64,000 nucleotides of DNA. Origin: Oleiagrimonas citrea (GTDB lineage: Bacteria > Pseudomonadota > Gammaproteobacteria > Xanthomonadales > Rhodanobacteraceae). This document shows, piece after piece, positions 1 through 7,884 of this stretch. The translations under genes were made by a program, and so were the position numbers. Within the stretch, counting starts at the first letter, position 1, and every line of letters starts with the position of its first letter. Location of the stretch: contig NZ_JAAZQD010000006.1 of assembly GCF_012395255.1 (NCBI RefSeq), positions 141,479-205,478 on the forward strand, in the 5' to 3' direction. Under the pieces are notes generated by a model. That model made no database searches and was not told where the DNA came from. It was given only the letters and a program-made list of their open reading frames with translations.

Positions 1-177
1 GCGAGGTAGAGGCGCAGCCGACAGCGCACGCGATGCAGCCAGCACCAGAAAGAAGCCGCCTGCGAAGCTGCAGCTGACGGCTTTCTTCAGGCCGAACCAG
101 AGGAATTCGCGCAGCGCGTCCGCGCGCACGGTGTGCGGTGCAGTCAGCCAGGCGCGCAACACGCGGATATTCGCCAT
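1..177 (-). CDS. DUF817 family membrane protein, N-terminal fragment (runs off the window)
   Basis: Only the first 59 codons are present; the gene continues past position 1. The visible protein reads MANIRVLRAWLTAPHTVR and then a stretch with FGLKKAVSC followed by a hydrophobic segment, which resembles the start of DUF817 integral membrane proteins. The function of that family is unknown. In-frame alternative ATG starts lie at 195, 207 and 246, and none has a clear ribosome binding site, so the start is uncertain. Family assignment is from recall of the motif, not a search. Confidence 0.55.
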   Translation of the reverse strand, partial: MANIRVLRAWLTAPHTVRADALREFLWFGLKKAVSCSFAGGFFLVLAASRALSAAPLPR

Positions 178-340
178 CGGGAAACGCAAGGTCATGCGTG
201 CAAGCATGGCTGTGCGCGAAGCGGTGGCTCGGGCGGAACGTGGCATCGCGAAGTACGGATGCGGGCATCACGATGACAAATACATTGAACCGTGCCGCCG
301 CCCTTGGCATGCTGCATTGATCAAACAGGGAGAGGAAGAC

Positions 341-643
341 ATGCAGGTCATGCAGCTCGGCGATTTCGCATCGCGTGTGAACGAGACGTTCACGGTGAGC
401 CTCGATCAGGGAGAGGGCAACGCGCCGTTCGTGCTGGTCGAAGCGCGACCGGTGAATGCACCGACCACGCAGTCCGGTCAGGCCCGCGATCCATTCTCAC
501 TGCTTTTCCGCAACGAGGCAGCGATCCTGTTCCCGCAGCGTATCTACCGCATGCATCACGAGGCGACCGGCGAATTCGGCATTTTCCTGGTGCCGATCGC
601 GCGCGAGCGCGCGGGATTCCTGTATCAGGCGGTGTTCAACTGA
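341..643 (+). CDS. DUF6916-like protein
   Basis: A 100-residue soluble protein with no signal peptide or membrane segment. The start at 341 follows an AGGGAGAGG ribosome binding site, so a longer reading frame opening at 131 is not needed. The sequence LGDFASRVNETF near the N-terminus, RDPFSLLFR in the middle and the ending AVFN fit the DUF6916 family as I remember it. That family has no known biochemical role but often sits beside tail-collar proteins, as here. Its stop overlaps the end of the convergent acetyltransferase gene by 8 nt. It may serve as an accessory or assembly factor for the collar proteins; that is inference from position only. Confidence 0.7.
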   Translation: MQVMQLGDFASRVNETFTVSLDQGEGNAPFVLVEARPVNAPTTQSGQARDPFSLLFRNEAAILFPQRIYRMHHEATGEFGIFLVPIARERAGFLYQAVFN

Positions 644-1193
644 CGTCGGTGTCCCAGCGCATGGCGCGGTGGGCGCCTTCGATGCCGGTTTCGCGAAAGC
701 CCAGGCGGAGATAGAGCCGGTAGGCCGCCTCATTGCGCAGGTCCACATGCAGGCGCACGCCGCAGCCCGCTCGGGCTGCAGTCTGCTGTACGTGGATGAT
801 GAGAGCGGAGCCGAGTCCCCGATCGTGGATCTCGTCGAGCAGCGCGATATCGATGATCAGGAAGTCGGGGTCCTGGCGATCCAGATAGAGTCGTCCGACG
901 GCACGGGTTTCTTCGAGTAGCACCAGGAATTCGGCATCGGCGAACTGCCGGACATAATGGGTGTGCTGCAGCGCGAACTGATCGGCCAGGAAACGCTCGC
1001 GCAATGCCTGTGGCCACCCGCTTGCGGCCAGTTCGGCGCTGCGGGTCTGCGCGTACAGGTGCCGGAGAAAGGGAATATCCTCAGCGCCGGCGTGCCGAAG
1101 CACGTAGCCATTCTGATGCAGCGCCGAGGGCGTCTGCAGATGCGTCGTCGACCCTGCTGGGAAATCCGGCAGGGTCTGCGACTTCTTCGGCAT
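636..1193 (-). CDS. GNAT family N-acetyltransferase
   Basis: A 185-residue cytoplasmic protein with the GNAT fold pattern: a central strand with LIIDIALLDEIHDRGLGSAL holds the acetyl-CoA pyrophosphate-binding loop (here H-D-R-G-L-G in place of Q-x-x-G-x-G/A), and NEAAYRLYLRLGF is the typical C-terminal helix-strand. It would transfer an acetyl group from acetyl-CoA to an amine; the substrate cannot be read from sequence. Its ATG overlaps the stop of the upstream collar gene by one base (TGATG), so it is translated as part of the collar operon. This co-translation suggests a role linked to the collar proteins, possibly modifying them, but nothing in the sequence shows that directly. Confidence 0.85.
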   Translation of the reverse strand: MPKKSQTLPDFPAGSTTHLQTPSALHQNGYVLRHAGAEDIPFLRHLYAQTRSAELAASGWPQALRERFLADQFALQHTHYVRQFADAEFLVLLEETRAVGRLYLDRQDPDFLIIDIALLDEIHDRGLGSALIIHVQQTAARAGCGVRLHVDLRNEAAYRLYLRLGFRETGIEGAHRAMRWDTDVS

Positions 1194-1726
1194 CAGCTGA
1201 AGGACGGGTAGAGGCCCTGCAAGGCGATGCAGAAATTCACGGCGAGGTAGGGCTGGCGGTTTTCATGCGCCTGGCTGCCGCCGTCCGGTCCGATGCTGTT
1301 CGCATTGAAGGACGTATCCGGCTGCGCTCCGGTGACGAATGCAGGAACGTTACCCGGGAAAGTCAGCGCGTACCCGTTTTGGGGGTCGGTTGAACGTTTG
1401 CTCGGATCACGCTGCACGTAAAGGTTGAGTTCGTGGTTATGTGCCGGGATTTCCGAGCCGATGAGGTTCACTTGCGGTTCGCCGAACGGCTCGCCGACCG
1501 TTCGCGTACTCAAACCCGGTCCGCGCCCCTGGTTGGTCGGTGCGCGTCCCTGAAAATTGGGCAATGCGAAGGTGCTCTGTCCGTTGCCGCCGTATGCGGT
1601 ACCGATGAGCGAGAAAAGCGCCGTATTCTGCGAGATGGGCAACAGGCTGCCCGCGCAGGTCGCCCATCCTACGGGTGCGAAATTGAAGCCGAACAGCTGG
1701 ATTTCGCCGATAAACGGTGTGGTCAT
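1193..1726 (-). CDS. Tail-collar domain protein (MdpB-like), paralogue 1
   Basis: A 177-residue protein of the phage tail-collar/microcystin-dependent protein (Mdp) family. It shows the N-terminal FIGEIQLFGFNFAP strand, LPISQNTALFSLIGTAYGG, the LPNFQGRAP loop, an H-x-H pair in PAHNHELN, and the end GGSQAHENRQPYLAVNF. Collar domains form trimeric fibre parts in phages; bacterial copies outside prophages have no settled role. The ATG is preceded by GGGGAC at a good distance. It is the third and last of three tandem paralogues and is coupled to the acetyltransferase downstream. No other phage genes are nearby, so it is not evidence for a prophage. It lacks a signal peptide. Confidence 0.88.
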   Translation of the reverse strand: MTTPFIGEIQLFGFNFAPVGWATCAGSLLPISQNTALFSLIGTAYGGNGQSTFALPNFQGRAPTNQGRGPGLSTRTVGEPFGEPQVNLIGSEIPAHNHELNLYVQRDPSKRSTDPQNGYALTFPGNVPAFVTGAQPDTSFNANSIGPDGGSQAHENRQPYLAVNFCIALQGLYPSFS

Positions 1727-1774
1727 GATGAAGTCCCCGAAAGCGTCAAGACAATGTGCAGGCTTGCGTCTGGT

Positions 1775-2308
1775 TCAGCTGCGCGACGGATAGATGCCGA
1801 CATAGGCAATGCAGTACGAAGCCGTCAGCGTGGGCATGCAATTGTCGTGCGGCTGGTTGCCTCCACTGGGACCGACCGCGGAGGCTTGGAGCGGATAGGG
1901 CGAAAGTCCCGTGATGTCGCTGACGTACATGGTGTCCGAGTTGCTCGGTGTGCCCAGTTGCACGCTGGGGGACGGGGTATCGCTCGAAGCCGCCGCCGAA
2001 GTGGCGTGGAAAGGGTGCGAATGTTGCGGGATCTGCGTGTTGAGAAGCGTGACGGTCTCGCTACCGCCCTTTTGACCGATCGGTCGTGGCGTCAAGCCAT
2101 TGCCGTTGCCGAAGCCAATCGGCAGTCGACCACGGAGGTCGGGCAAGCCGAAAGTGGTCCGGCCATCGCCACCGTATACAGTGCCAAGCAGGGAAAAGAG
2201 CGCATCGTATTGAGAGATGGGCAGTAGCGTTCCATCACAGGAAAGCCAGCCTCTGGGAATGCGCGGAAAGGAAAACAAGCGGATTTCGCCGACGAACGGT
2301 TCGCTCAT
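1775..2308 (-). CDS. Tail-collar domain protein (MdpB-like), paralogue 2
   Basis: A 177-residue collar-family protein starting MSEPFVGEIRLFSF. I chose the ATG at 2308 because it has GGAG seven bases upstream and gives the same N-terminus as its neighbours; the frame stays open to 2341. The family signature LPISQYDALFSLLGTVYGG, the PDLRGRLPIG loop, the histidine-rich segment PQHSHPFHA and the terminal GIYPSRS are present. The middle of the protein, between the histidines and the C-terminal GGNQPHDN, is the most divergent part among the three paralogues and would be the exposed, variable face. It is separated from paralogue 1 by 48 bp and from paralogue 3 by 46 bp, each gap holding only a ribosome binding site. 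Confidence 0.88.
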   Translation of the reverse strand: MSEPFVGEIRLFSFPRIPRGWLSCDGTLLPISQYDALFSLLGTVYGGDGRTTFGLPDLRGRLPIGFGNGNGLTPRPIGQKGGSETVTLLNTQIPQHSHPFHATSAAASSDTPSPSVQLGTPSNSDTMYVSDITGLSPYPLQASAVGPSGGNQPHDNCMPTLTASYCIAYVGIYPSRS

Positions 2309-2354
2309 GGTCATGCTCCAAAGTCTTTGGGGCCGCGGCACGCCGCGGCCGGCA

Positions 2355-2864
2355 TCAGCTGCGCGACGGGAAAATGCCGCTCAGGGCGATGAAGAAATTC
2401 GTCGCCAGGTAGGGCTGCATGTTGTTATGCGCCTGACTGCCGCCCGAAGGGGTGACGGTCTGCGATGCGAGCGTGGCCTGAGTACCCGGCGCGGCGTAGA
2501 GGCTCTCACCACTGGTCTTGGCATAGAGCGCATCCGTGGGCAATCGAACCGCGGCGTCGGCGGTGCTGCCCATGAAGGCATGGACGTGTGCCGGCAGGGT
2601 ACTGTTCGTCAGCGTGACGTTCTCGGCACCGCTGGCTTGCCCTTGCACGTAGCCGTTGTTCGGGTCGGCGCCGAGCGGCGCGCGCCCGCGCATGTCCGGC
2701 AGGGCAAACGTCGTGGTGCCGTTGCCGCCGTATTGCGTACCGAGAAGTGAAAAGAGTGCCTGGTTCTGCGCGATCGGAAGGATCTGTCCATCGCAGAGCG
2801 CGAAATGCGCAGGCGCGAAATTGAAACCGCCGAGCATGATCTGCCCGAGGAATACTTCGCTCAT
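2355..2864 (-). CDS. Tail-collar domain protein (MdpB-like), paralogue 3
   Basis: A 169-residue protein, first gene of the collar operon. The ATG at 2864 follows GAGGGGGAA at seven bases; the reading frame extends to 3092 but the extension lacks family similarity. It carries LPIAQNQALFSLLGTQYGG, LPDMRGRAPLG, PAHVHAFMG and the ending SGIFPSRS, almost the same frame as its two paralogues. Three diverged copies in tandem suggest a hetero-oligomeric fibre or cap rather than recent duplication. Divergently transcribed from the large Ig-repeat autotransporter, from which it is separated by about 300 bp that probably carries promoters for both. Confidence 0.88.
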   Translation of the reverse strand: MSEVFLGQIMLGGFNFAPAHFALCDGQILPIAQNQALFSLLGTQYGGNGTTTFALPDMRGRAPLGADPNNGYVQGQASGAENVTLTNSTLPAHVHAFMGSTADAAVRLPTDALYAKTSGESLYAAPGTQATLASQTVTPSGGSQAHNNMQPYLATNFFIALSGIFPSRS

Positions 2865-3171
2865 CCGACGTTCCCCCTCATCCGTATGGGTCCCCAATGG
2901 TGCCGGGCTGAATTTGAGTTCCTGAGTGTGCATCCAATTGCATCGCGGTGACAAGCGATATTTTGACCAAGCGTAATGCTGTGATCGGAAATTGTTTTTT
3001 TTGCCAAGTACTTCCTTGTGTGGAAAAGAACTGTTGTAATTGCCCGCGCAATAAGGGGATCGGTTCGCTAGGAATGGAACCGTTTTGCTCATGGGGAAAG
3101 ATGGCGTGCCTGATCACTCGAATGGATCCGTGCACGGGGCGAGTCGACGCCGGGGCGCCAGGGAGTGGATC
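2865..3171. other. Intergenic region between divergent collar and autotransporter genes
   Basis: About 300 bp noticeably richer in A and T than the flanking genes, with A and T runs around 2990-3030. It must hold the start signals of both divergent genes, but I could not find a -35/-10 pair with good spacing on either strand, so no promoter is called. No tRNA, repeat or small ORF is convincing here. Confidence 0.4.
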
Positions 3172-6100
3172 ATGTTGTCGTCGATGACCGATGTATTTCG
3201 TGTGCGCACGAAGCGCAGCCGTGTGTCCGGTTGTATGCGTATGTTCAGCGCGTTGCTGGTGCTTTTCGCTGCAACGATGTGGTCGGGAACGGCGCTTGCC
3301 AATTGTTCGGCCGAGTCCCCGATCAACATCACCGTGGACTCGGGGGCGACCTACACCATCGACCTCACGGCTGATTACAACGACTGTGCACCTGCCGGCA
3401 TCATCATGAGCGATCCGGTCTCTACGGCCCACGGCACGGTTACGCACAACAATGCTGCGCCGCCCAACTACAACGTACAGATCTATTACGCCAACAATGG
3501 CGACGGCGCCACGTCGGACACGTTCACATTCAATGACGGTGGGGGCTACATCGTCACGGTGAATGTCACCATCAATCCCGCGCCCATCAGCGTGACGCCG
3601 ACTACGGTCTCTGCCGGTACTGCTGGCACGGCCTATCCCTCAACGAACTTCACGGCCACCGGTGGTACCGCGCCGTATACCTACTCGATCTCGACGGGCA
3701 GCCTGCCGGCCGGCATGAACTTGTCGTCGAACGGCACGCTGAGCGGCACGCCGACGGTGGCGGGAACGTCCAATTTCACGGTCCAGGCAAAGGACGCGAA
3801 TAATCTCATCGGTACCACGCCGTCGATCGCCTTGACGGTGAATGCGCCGACCATCGCGGTCACGCCGAACTCGGTTTCCGACGCCACCGTGGGCGTGGTG
3901 TATAGCCCGGTGAGCTTCACGGCCAGCGGTGGCGCCACGCCGTACACCTATTCGGTATCGGCGGGCAGTCTGCCGGCCGGCATGAACTTGTCGTCGAACG
4001 GCACGCTGAGCGGCACGCCGACGGAAGCCGGTCCGTTCAATTTCACCGTTCAGGCGAAGGATGCGAACAACTTTGTCGGCAGCACGTCCTCGATCAGCAT
4101 GACGGTGAACGCGCCGACCATCACGGTCGGTCCCGGTGCGATATCCAACATGCAAGTCGGCGTGCCCTACAGCCAGCAGTTCACCGCATCCGGCGGCACG
4201 CAGGGCAGCGGATACACGTTCGCGGCCTCGGGTACGGTGCCGGCCGGCCTGAGTCTGTCCAGCAGCGGCCTGCTTTCCGGCACGCCGACGTCGGCGACCA
4301 GTTCGGCTAGCTTCACGGTCACGGCGACGGACCAGAGCACGGGCACGGGTGCGCCGTTCTCCGGCTCACAGGGATATACGGTCAGTGTTGCTGCTCCGAC
4401 GCTGTCGATTTCCCCGGTCTCGGGGACGACCCTGACCGCTGCGACGCAGAACAGCAGCTACAGCCAGTCGTTCACGGCCAGCGGCGGCAGCACCCCCTAC
4501 AACTACCAGGTGACCGGCGGCACGCTGCCCAACGGTCTTTCGCTGAGTAACGGGGGGCAGTTGAGCGGTACGCCGACGGAGGCCGGCACGTTCAATTTCA
4601 CCGTGACCGCGACCGACAGCTCGACAGGCACGGGCTCGCCGTTCACGGTTTCCGGTTCGTACACGCTCGATGTCCAGCCGATCGTGCCGGTGGCCAATCC
4701 GGTCACGATCAATGTGCCCTACAGCAGCACGGCGAATGTCGTTTCGACGAGTTTCTCCGGCGGCACGCCCACGTCGGTAGCCGTCGCTTCGCCTGCCAGC
4801 CACGGCACCGCAACGGCCAGTGGCACGACCATCACCTACACGCCGACCGCCGGCTACACGGGCGCCGATTCGTTCACCTACACCGGCACCAATTCGGCTG
4901 GCACTTCGGCGCCGGCCACGGTCAGCATCACCGTCTCCGCCCCGACGCTCGCGATCACGAGTTCGAGCGGCGGCACGTCGCTGACGGCCACCGTGGGCCA
5001 GTCCTTCACGCAGACTTTCACCTTCAGCGGCGGCAAGGCGCCGTATCAGGGCTACAGCATCACCGGCATTCCGGCTGGTCTGAGCGTCACCGGTTTCAAC
5101 AACACCAGCATCACGATCTCGGGCACGCCCACGGTCAGCGGCTCCTTCACGCTGGCCGTCAGGGGTACCGATTCGAGTACCGGCACCAATGCGCCGTTCA
5201 CCGTCAACCAGTCGTTCGCGCTGCAGATCAATGCGGCTTCGATGAGTCTGTCGCCGGGCACGTTGCCGAGCGCGACCGCAGGCACGTCCTACAATCAAGC
5301 ACTCACTGCTTCCGGCGGCATCGCTCCGTACACGTACGCGGTGACTTCGGGTGCGTTGCCGTCGGGGATGAGTCTGTCGGCGGCCGGCGTCCTCAGCGGC
5401 ACGCCTTCTGCAGCCGGCACATTCCAGTTCCAGGTGACTGCGACCGACAGCAGCACCGGCGCCGGTTCGCCAGCTACCGCATCGGTGACCTACAACCTGA
5501 CCGTGGGTGCACCCACGATCGTGCTGACGCCGAGCACGCTGCCGAACCTGCAGCAGGGCACGGCCTTCAGCCAGCAGCTGAGCGCGAGTGGCGGCACGGC
5601 GCCCTACACCTATCAGGTGACCTCGGGTTCGCTGCCGACCGGTTTGACCCTGTCCTCAAGCGGCCTCATCAGCGGTACGCCGGCGGCGGCCGGACCCTAC
5701 AACTTCACGGTGACTGCGACCGACGCCACGACGGGCAGTGCCGCGCCCTATTCGGGCAGCCAGGCCTATGCGGTCACCGTGGGCAGCAATCCGCCGATCG
5801 TGAGCGACGACACCGCCAGCACCCCGTCGCAGCAGGCGGTCACTATTCCCGTGACCAGCAACGACAGCGGCACGATCAATAGCATCGCCCTGGCCAGCAC
5901 GCCTTCGCACGGCACCGCCACGGTCAATGGAACGTCGGTGGTGTACACGCCGACGGGTACGTTCTTCGGCACCGACACCTTCACCTACAAGGCCACCGGA
6001 CCGGGCGGTACCTCGGCGGCGGCCACGGTGACCGTGACGGTGACCGCGCTGGCCGTGCCGACTGCCAAGAACCAGTCGGTGACCGTGCTGGGCGGCAAGT

Positions 6101-7746
6101 CGGTCAACATCGACGCGACCGCCGGCGCCAGCGGCGGGCCCTACACCAGTGTCGCCATTGCGACGCTGCCGGACGTGGGGACGGCGACCGTTTCGGGCAC
6201 CACGATCACCTATGCCGCGCCGGCCACGGCTTCCGGCAAGCACAGCTTCACCTATACGCTGACCAACGCATATGGCACCTCGCAGCCGGCGACGGTCGCG
6301 GTGCAGATCAACCCGCTGCCGCAGGCGCCCGATCTCAGCGCCAATGCCATGGCTGGCACGCCGGTGACGGTCAACCTGACCGACAAGGCCACCGGCGGAC
6401 CGTTCACCGGCGCGAATCTGGTCTCGATCTCGCCGAGTACGGCGGGCAACGGTCAGATTCAGGCGGCCAGCGGTGGCGGATATCAGTTGCAGTTCACGCC
6501 GTCCAGCATGTACTCGGGCACAGTGAAGGTCGTTTATACGCTGAAGAACGCGTATGCGACGTCGGCGAACGCCACGGTCACGATCCACGTGACCGCGCGT
6601 CCGGACCCGAGCAAGGACGCCGAAGTGCGCGGACTGCTGAACGCACAGACGGACAGCACCCGACGCTTTGCGCGCGGCCAGCTGGACAACTTCGAGAGTC
6701 GCCTCGAAGCCCTGCACGGCGAAGGTGGAAGCCAAGGGCGCTTCAGCAACAGTCTGAGCTTCACCTCCGCCAGCAGTCGGATGCGCAACAATCCGATGAA
6801 TGGCGCCATGGAGCTGATGCCGGCCTCGCAGATGCAGCGCCGCTATTTGATGCAGCCGGCCGATGCCGATGAGACGCCGGTCGATACGCACGGCGCGTCC
6901 GATCCGAACGCCATGCATTTCTGGGTCGGCGGTGCAGTCAACTTCGGTGCGCAGAAACCGGGTACCAGCGTCGACGGCATCGACTTCAACACGTCGGGCA
7001 TCAGCCTGGGTGCGGATCGGCGCCTGTCCTCGAGTTTCGTGCTCGGCGCAGGCATCGGCTTCGGCCACGATTCCAGCGACATCGGCCACAAGGGAAGCCG
7101 CAGCACGGGTAATGCCTACAGCGCGGCGTTCTATGCCAGCTACCAGCCGGCCGAGTCGCTGTATCTGGATGCGTTGGCCGGGTATCAGCTGCTGTCCTTC
7201 GATGCGCGGCGCTACGTCACGGCCAATGGCAACCTCGTGCACGGCCAGCGTGACGGCAAGCAGTCCTTCGGCGCGCTGACGTTGACCTACGAATACGCCG
7301 GCGACAACGGTCTGCAGGTTTCACCCTACGGTCGTCTGGACATGGCTTCGGCCACGCTTGATGCCTACACCGAGAGCGGCGACAACCTGTACTCGCTGTA
7401 TTACGAACGCCAGAATATCGACACCACCACGGGTGCGGCGGGTGTGCGTTTGCGTCGCGCGTTCAAGCGTGACTTCGGCGTGCTGGTGCCGATGCTGCGC
7501 ATCGAGTACCGGCATGACTTCCAGGGCGACAGCAGCGCGGTCATGCGCTACGCCGACCTGCTGGCCGGGCCGTTGTACCGCGTGAATGTCGGCAGCCGTG
7601 CGCAGAACCACACGGTGGTCGGCCTGGGGTTGGAGACGCAGACCGATGGCGGCACCAGCTTCCGCATCGAGTACCAGAGTCAGTTCGACAGCGCGACCCG
7701 TCGCGACCAGTCGATCCAGCTCCGCTTCGAGACGCCGTTCCATTGA
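3172..7746 (+). CDS. Autotransporter with multiple putative-Ig (He_PIG) repeats
   Basis: A 1,524-residue surface protein. The ATG at 3172 follows GGGAG at six bases. Residues 1-43 form an extended signal peptide ending SGTALA. About residues 115-1140 are tandem Ig-like modules, each with a GGTAPYTYS-type strand, a SLPAGMNLSSNG turn and a LSGTP strand (He_PIG type), mixed with modules containing HGTATVNGTSVVYTP and DSFTYT (Big_9/cadherin-like). A linker at about 1143-1200 leads to a beta-barrel of about 278 residues (1247-1524). The last residues are RFETPFH, so the usual terminal aromatic is followed by one extra histidine. Likely a type V secreted adhesin; passenger cleavage is not evident. 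Divergent from the collar operon. Confidence 0.9.
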   Translation: MLSSMTDVFRVRTKRSRVSGCMRMFSALLVLFAATMWSGTALANCSAESPINITVDSGATYTIDLTADYNDCAPAGIIMSDPVSTAHGTVTHNNAAPPNYNVQIYYANNGDGATSDTFTFNDGGGYIVTVNVTINPAPISVTPTTVSAGTAGTAYPSTNFTATGGTAPYTYSISTGSLPAGMNLSSNGTLSGTPTVAGTSNFTVQAKDANNLIGTTPSIALTVNAPTIAVTPNSVSDATVGVVYSPVSFTASGGATPYTYSVSAGSLPAGMNLSSNGTLSGTPTEAGPFNFTVQAKDANNFVGSTSSISMTVNAPTITVGPGAISNMQVGVPYSQQFTASGGTQGSGYTFAASGTVPAGLSLSSSGLLSGTPTSATSSASFTVTATDQSTGTGAPFSGSQGYTVSVAAPTLSISPVSGTTLTAATQNSSYSQSFTASGGSTPYNYQVTGGTLPNGLSLSNGGQLSGTPTEAGTFNFTVTATDSSTGTGSPFTVSGSYTLDVQPIVPVANPVTINVPYSSTANVVSTSFSGGTPTSVAVASPASHGTATASGTTITYTPTAGYTGADSFTYTGTNSAGTSAPATVSITVSAPTLAITSSSGGTSLTATVGQSFTQTFTFSGGKAPYQGYSITGIPAGLSVTGFNNTSITISGTPTVSGSFTLAVRGTDSSTGTNAPFTVNQSFALQINAASMSLSPGTLPSATAGTSYNQALTASGGIAPYTYAVTSGALPSGMSLSAAGVLSGTPSAAGTFQFQVTATDSSTGAGSPATASVTYNLTVGAPTIVLTPSTLPNLQQGTAFSQQLSASGGTAPYTYQVTSGSLPTGLTLSSSGLISGTPAAAGPYNFTVTATDATTGSAAPYSGSQAYAVTVGSNPPIVSDDTASTPSQQAVTIPVTSNDSGTINSIALASTPSHGTATVNGTSVVYTPTGTFFGTDTFTYKATGPGGTSAAATVTVTVTALAVPTAKNQSVTVLGGKSVNIDATAGASGGPYTSVAIATLPDVGTATVSGTTITYAAPATASGKHSFTYTLTNAYGTSQPATVAVQINPLPQAPDLSANAMAGTPVTVNLTDKATGGPFTGANLVSISPSTAGNGQIQAASGGGYQLQFTPSSMYSGTVKVVYTLKNAYATSANATVTIHVTARPDPSKDAEVRGLLNAQTDSTRRFARGQLDNFESRLEALHGEGGSQGRFSNSLSFTSASSRMRNNPMNGAMELMPASQMQRRYLMQPADADETPVDTHGASDPNAMHFWVGGAVNFGAQKPGTSVDGIDFNTSGISLGADRRLSSSFVLGAGIGFGHDSSDIGHKGSRSTGNAYSAAFYASYQPAESLYLDALAGYQLLSFDARRYVTANGNLVHGQRDGKQSFGALTLTYEYAGDNGLQVSPYGRLDMASATLDAYTESGDNLYSLYYERQNIDTTTGAAGVRLRRAFKRDFGVLVPMLRIEYRHDFQGDSSAVMRYADLLAGPLYRVNVGSRAQNHTVVGLGLETQTDGGTSFRIEYQSQFDSATRRDQSIQLRFETPFH
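3703..3757 (+). repeat. 55-bp direct repeat, copy 1, inside autotransporter
   Basis: An exact 55-bp copy of the segment at 3970-4024, encoding the LPAGMNLSSNGTLSGTPT turn of two successive Ig modules. Flanking parts of the same modules are less conserved at the DNA level, so this stretch was recently homogenised or duplicated and could support repeat-number change by recombination. Confidence 0.85.
3970..4024 (+). repeat. 55-bp direct repeat, copy 2, inside autotransporter
   Basis: Second exact copy of the segment at 3703-3757, exactly 267 bp (89 codons) downstream, so an in-frame recombination between the copies would add or remove one Ig module. Confidence 0.85.
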
Positions 7747-7753
7747 GCGAATT

Positions 7754-7785
7754 CCCCGGCCGGTGCGACATCGCACCGGCCGGGG
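7754..7785 (+). terminator. GC-rich hairpin just after the autotransporter gene
   Basis: A perfect 15-bp stem (7754-7768 with 7771-7785) with a 2-base loop starts eight bases after the autotransporter stop. There is no T run after it, so it is not a standard intrinsic terminator; it may stop RNA decay or assist Rho. Confidence 0.5.
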
Positions 7786-7884
7786 CCGCGCTCAGCCAGG
7801 TGATATTCGTAGGATGTCGCCACCTCCATGCCGTTCCGATCGCTTGGAACAGGCCAAGGTCCGTCCAGATTGCGGGACAGGGAA

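Noticed and set aside
636..2864. Prophage remnant based on three tail-collar genes
   Set aside because: No capsid, portal, tail-tube, integrase or lysis genes and no attachment sites; composition equals that of the host. These are bacterial MdpB-type proteins.
3600..4100. CRISPR-like regular repeats
   Set aside because: The repeats are long, in frame and encode Ig modules; there are no spacers of constant length and no cas genes.
5656..7242. 528-residue minus-strand frame (and 310-residue frame at 4366-5298) inside the autotransporter
   Set aside because: Arginine-rich shadow frames of the repetitive Ig-module gene, with no ribosome binding site or family similarity.
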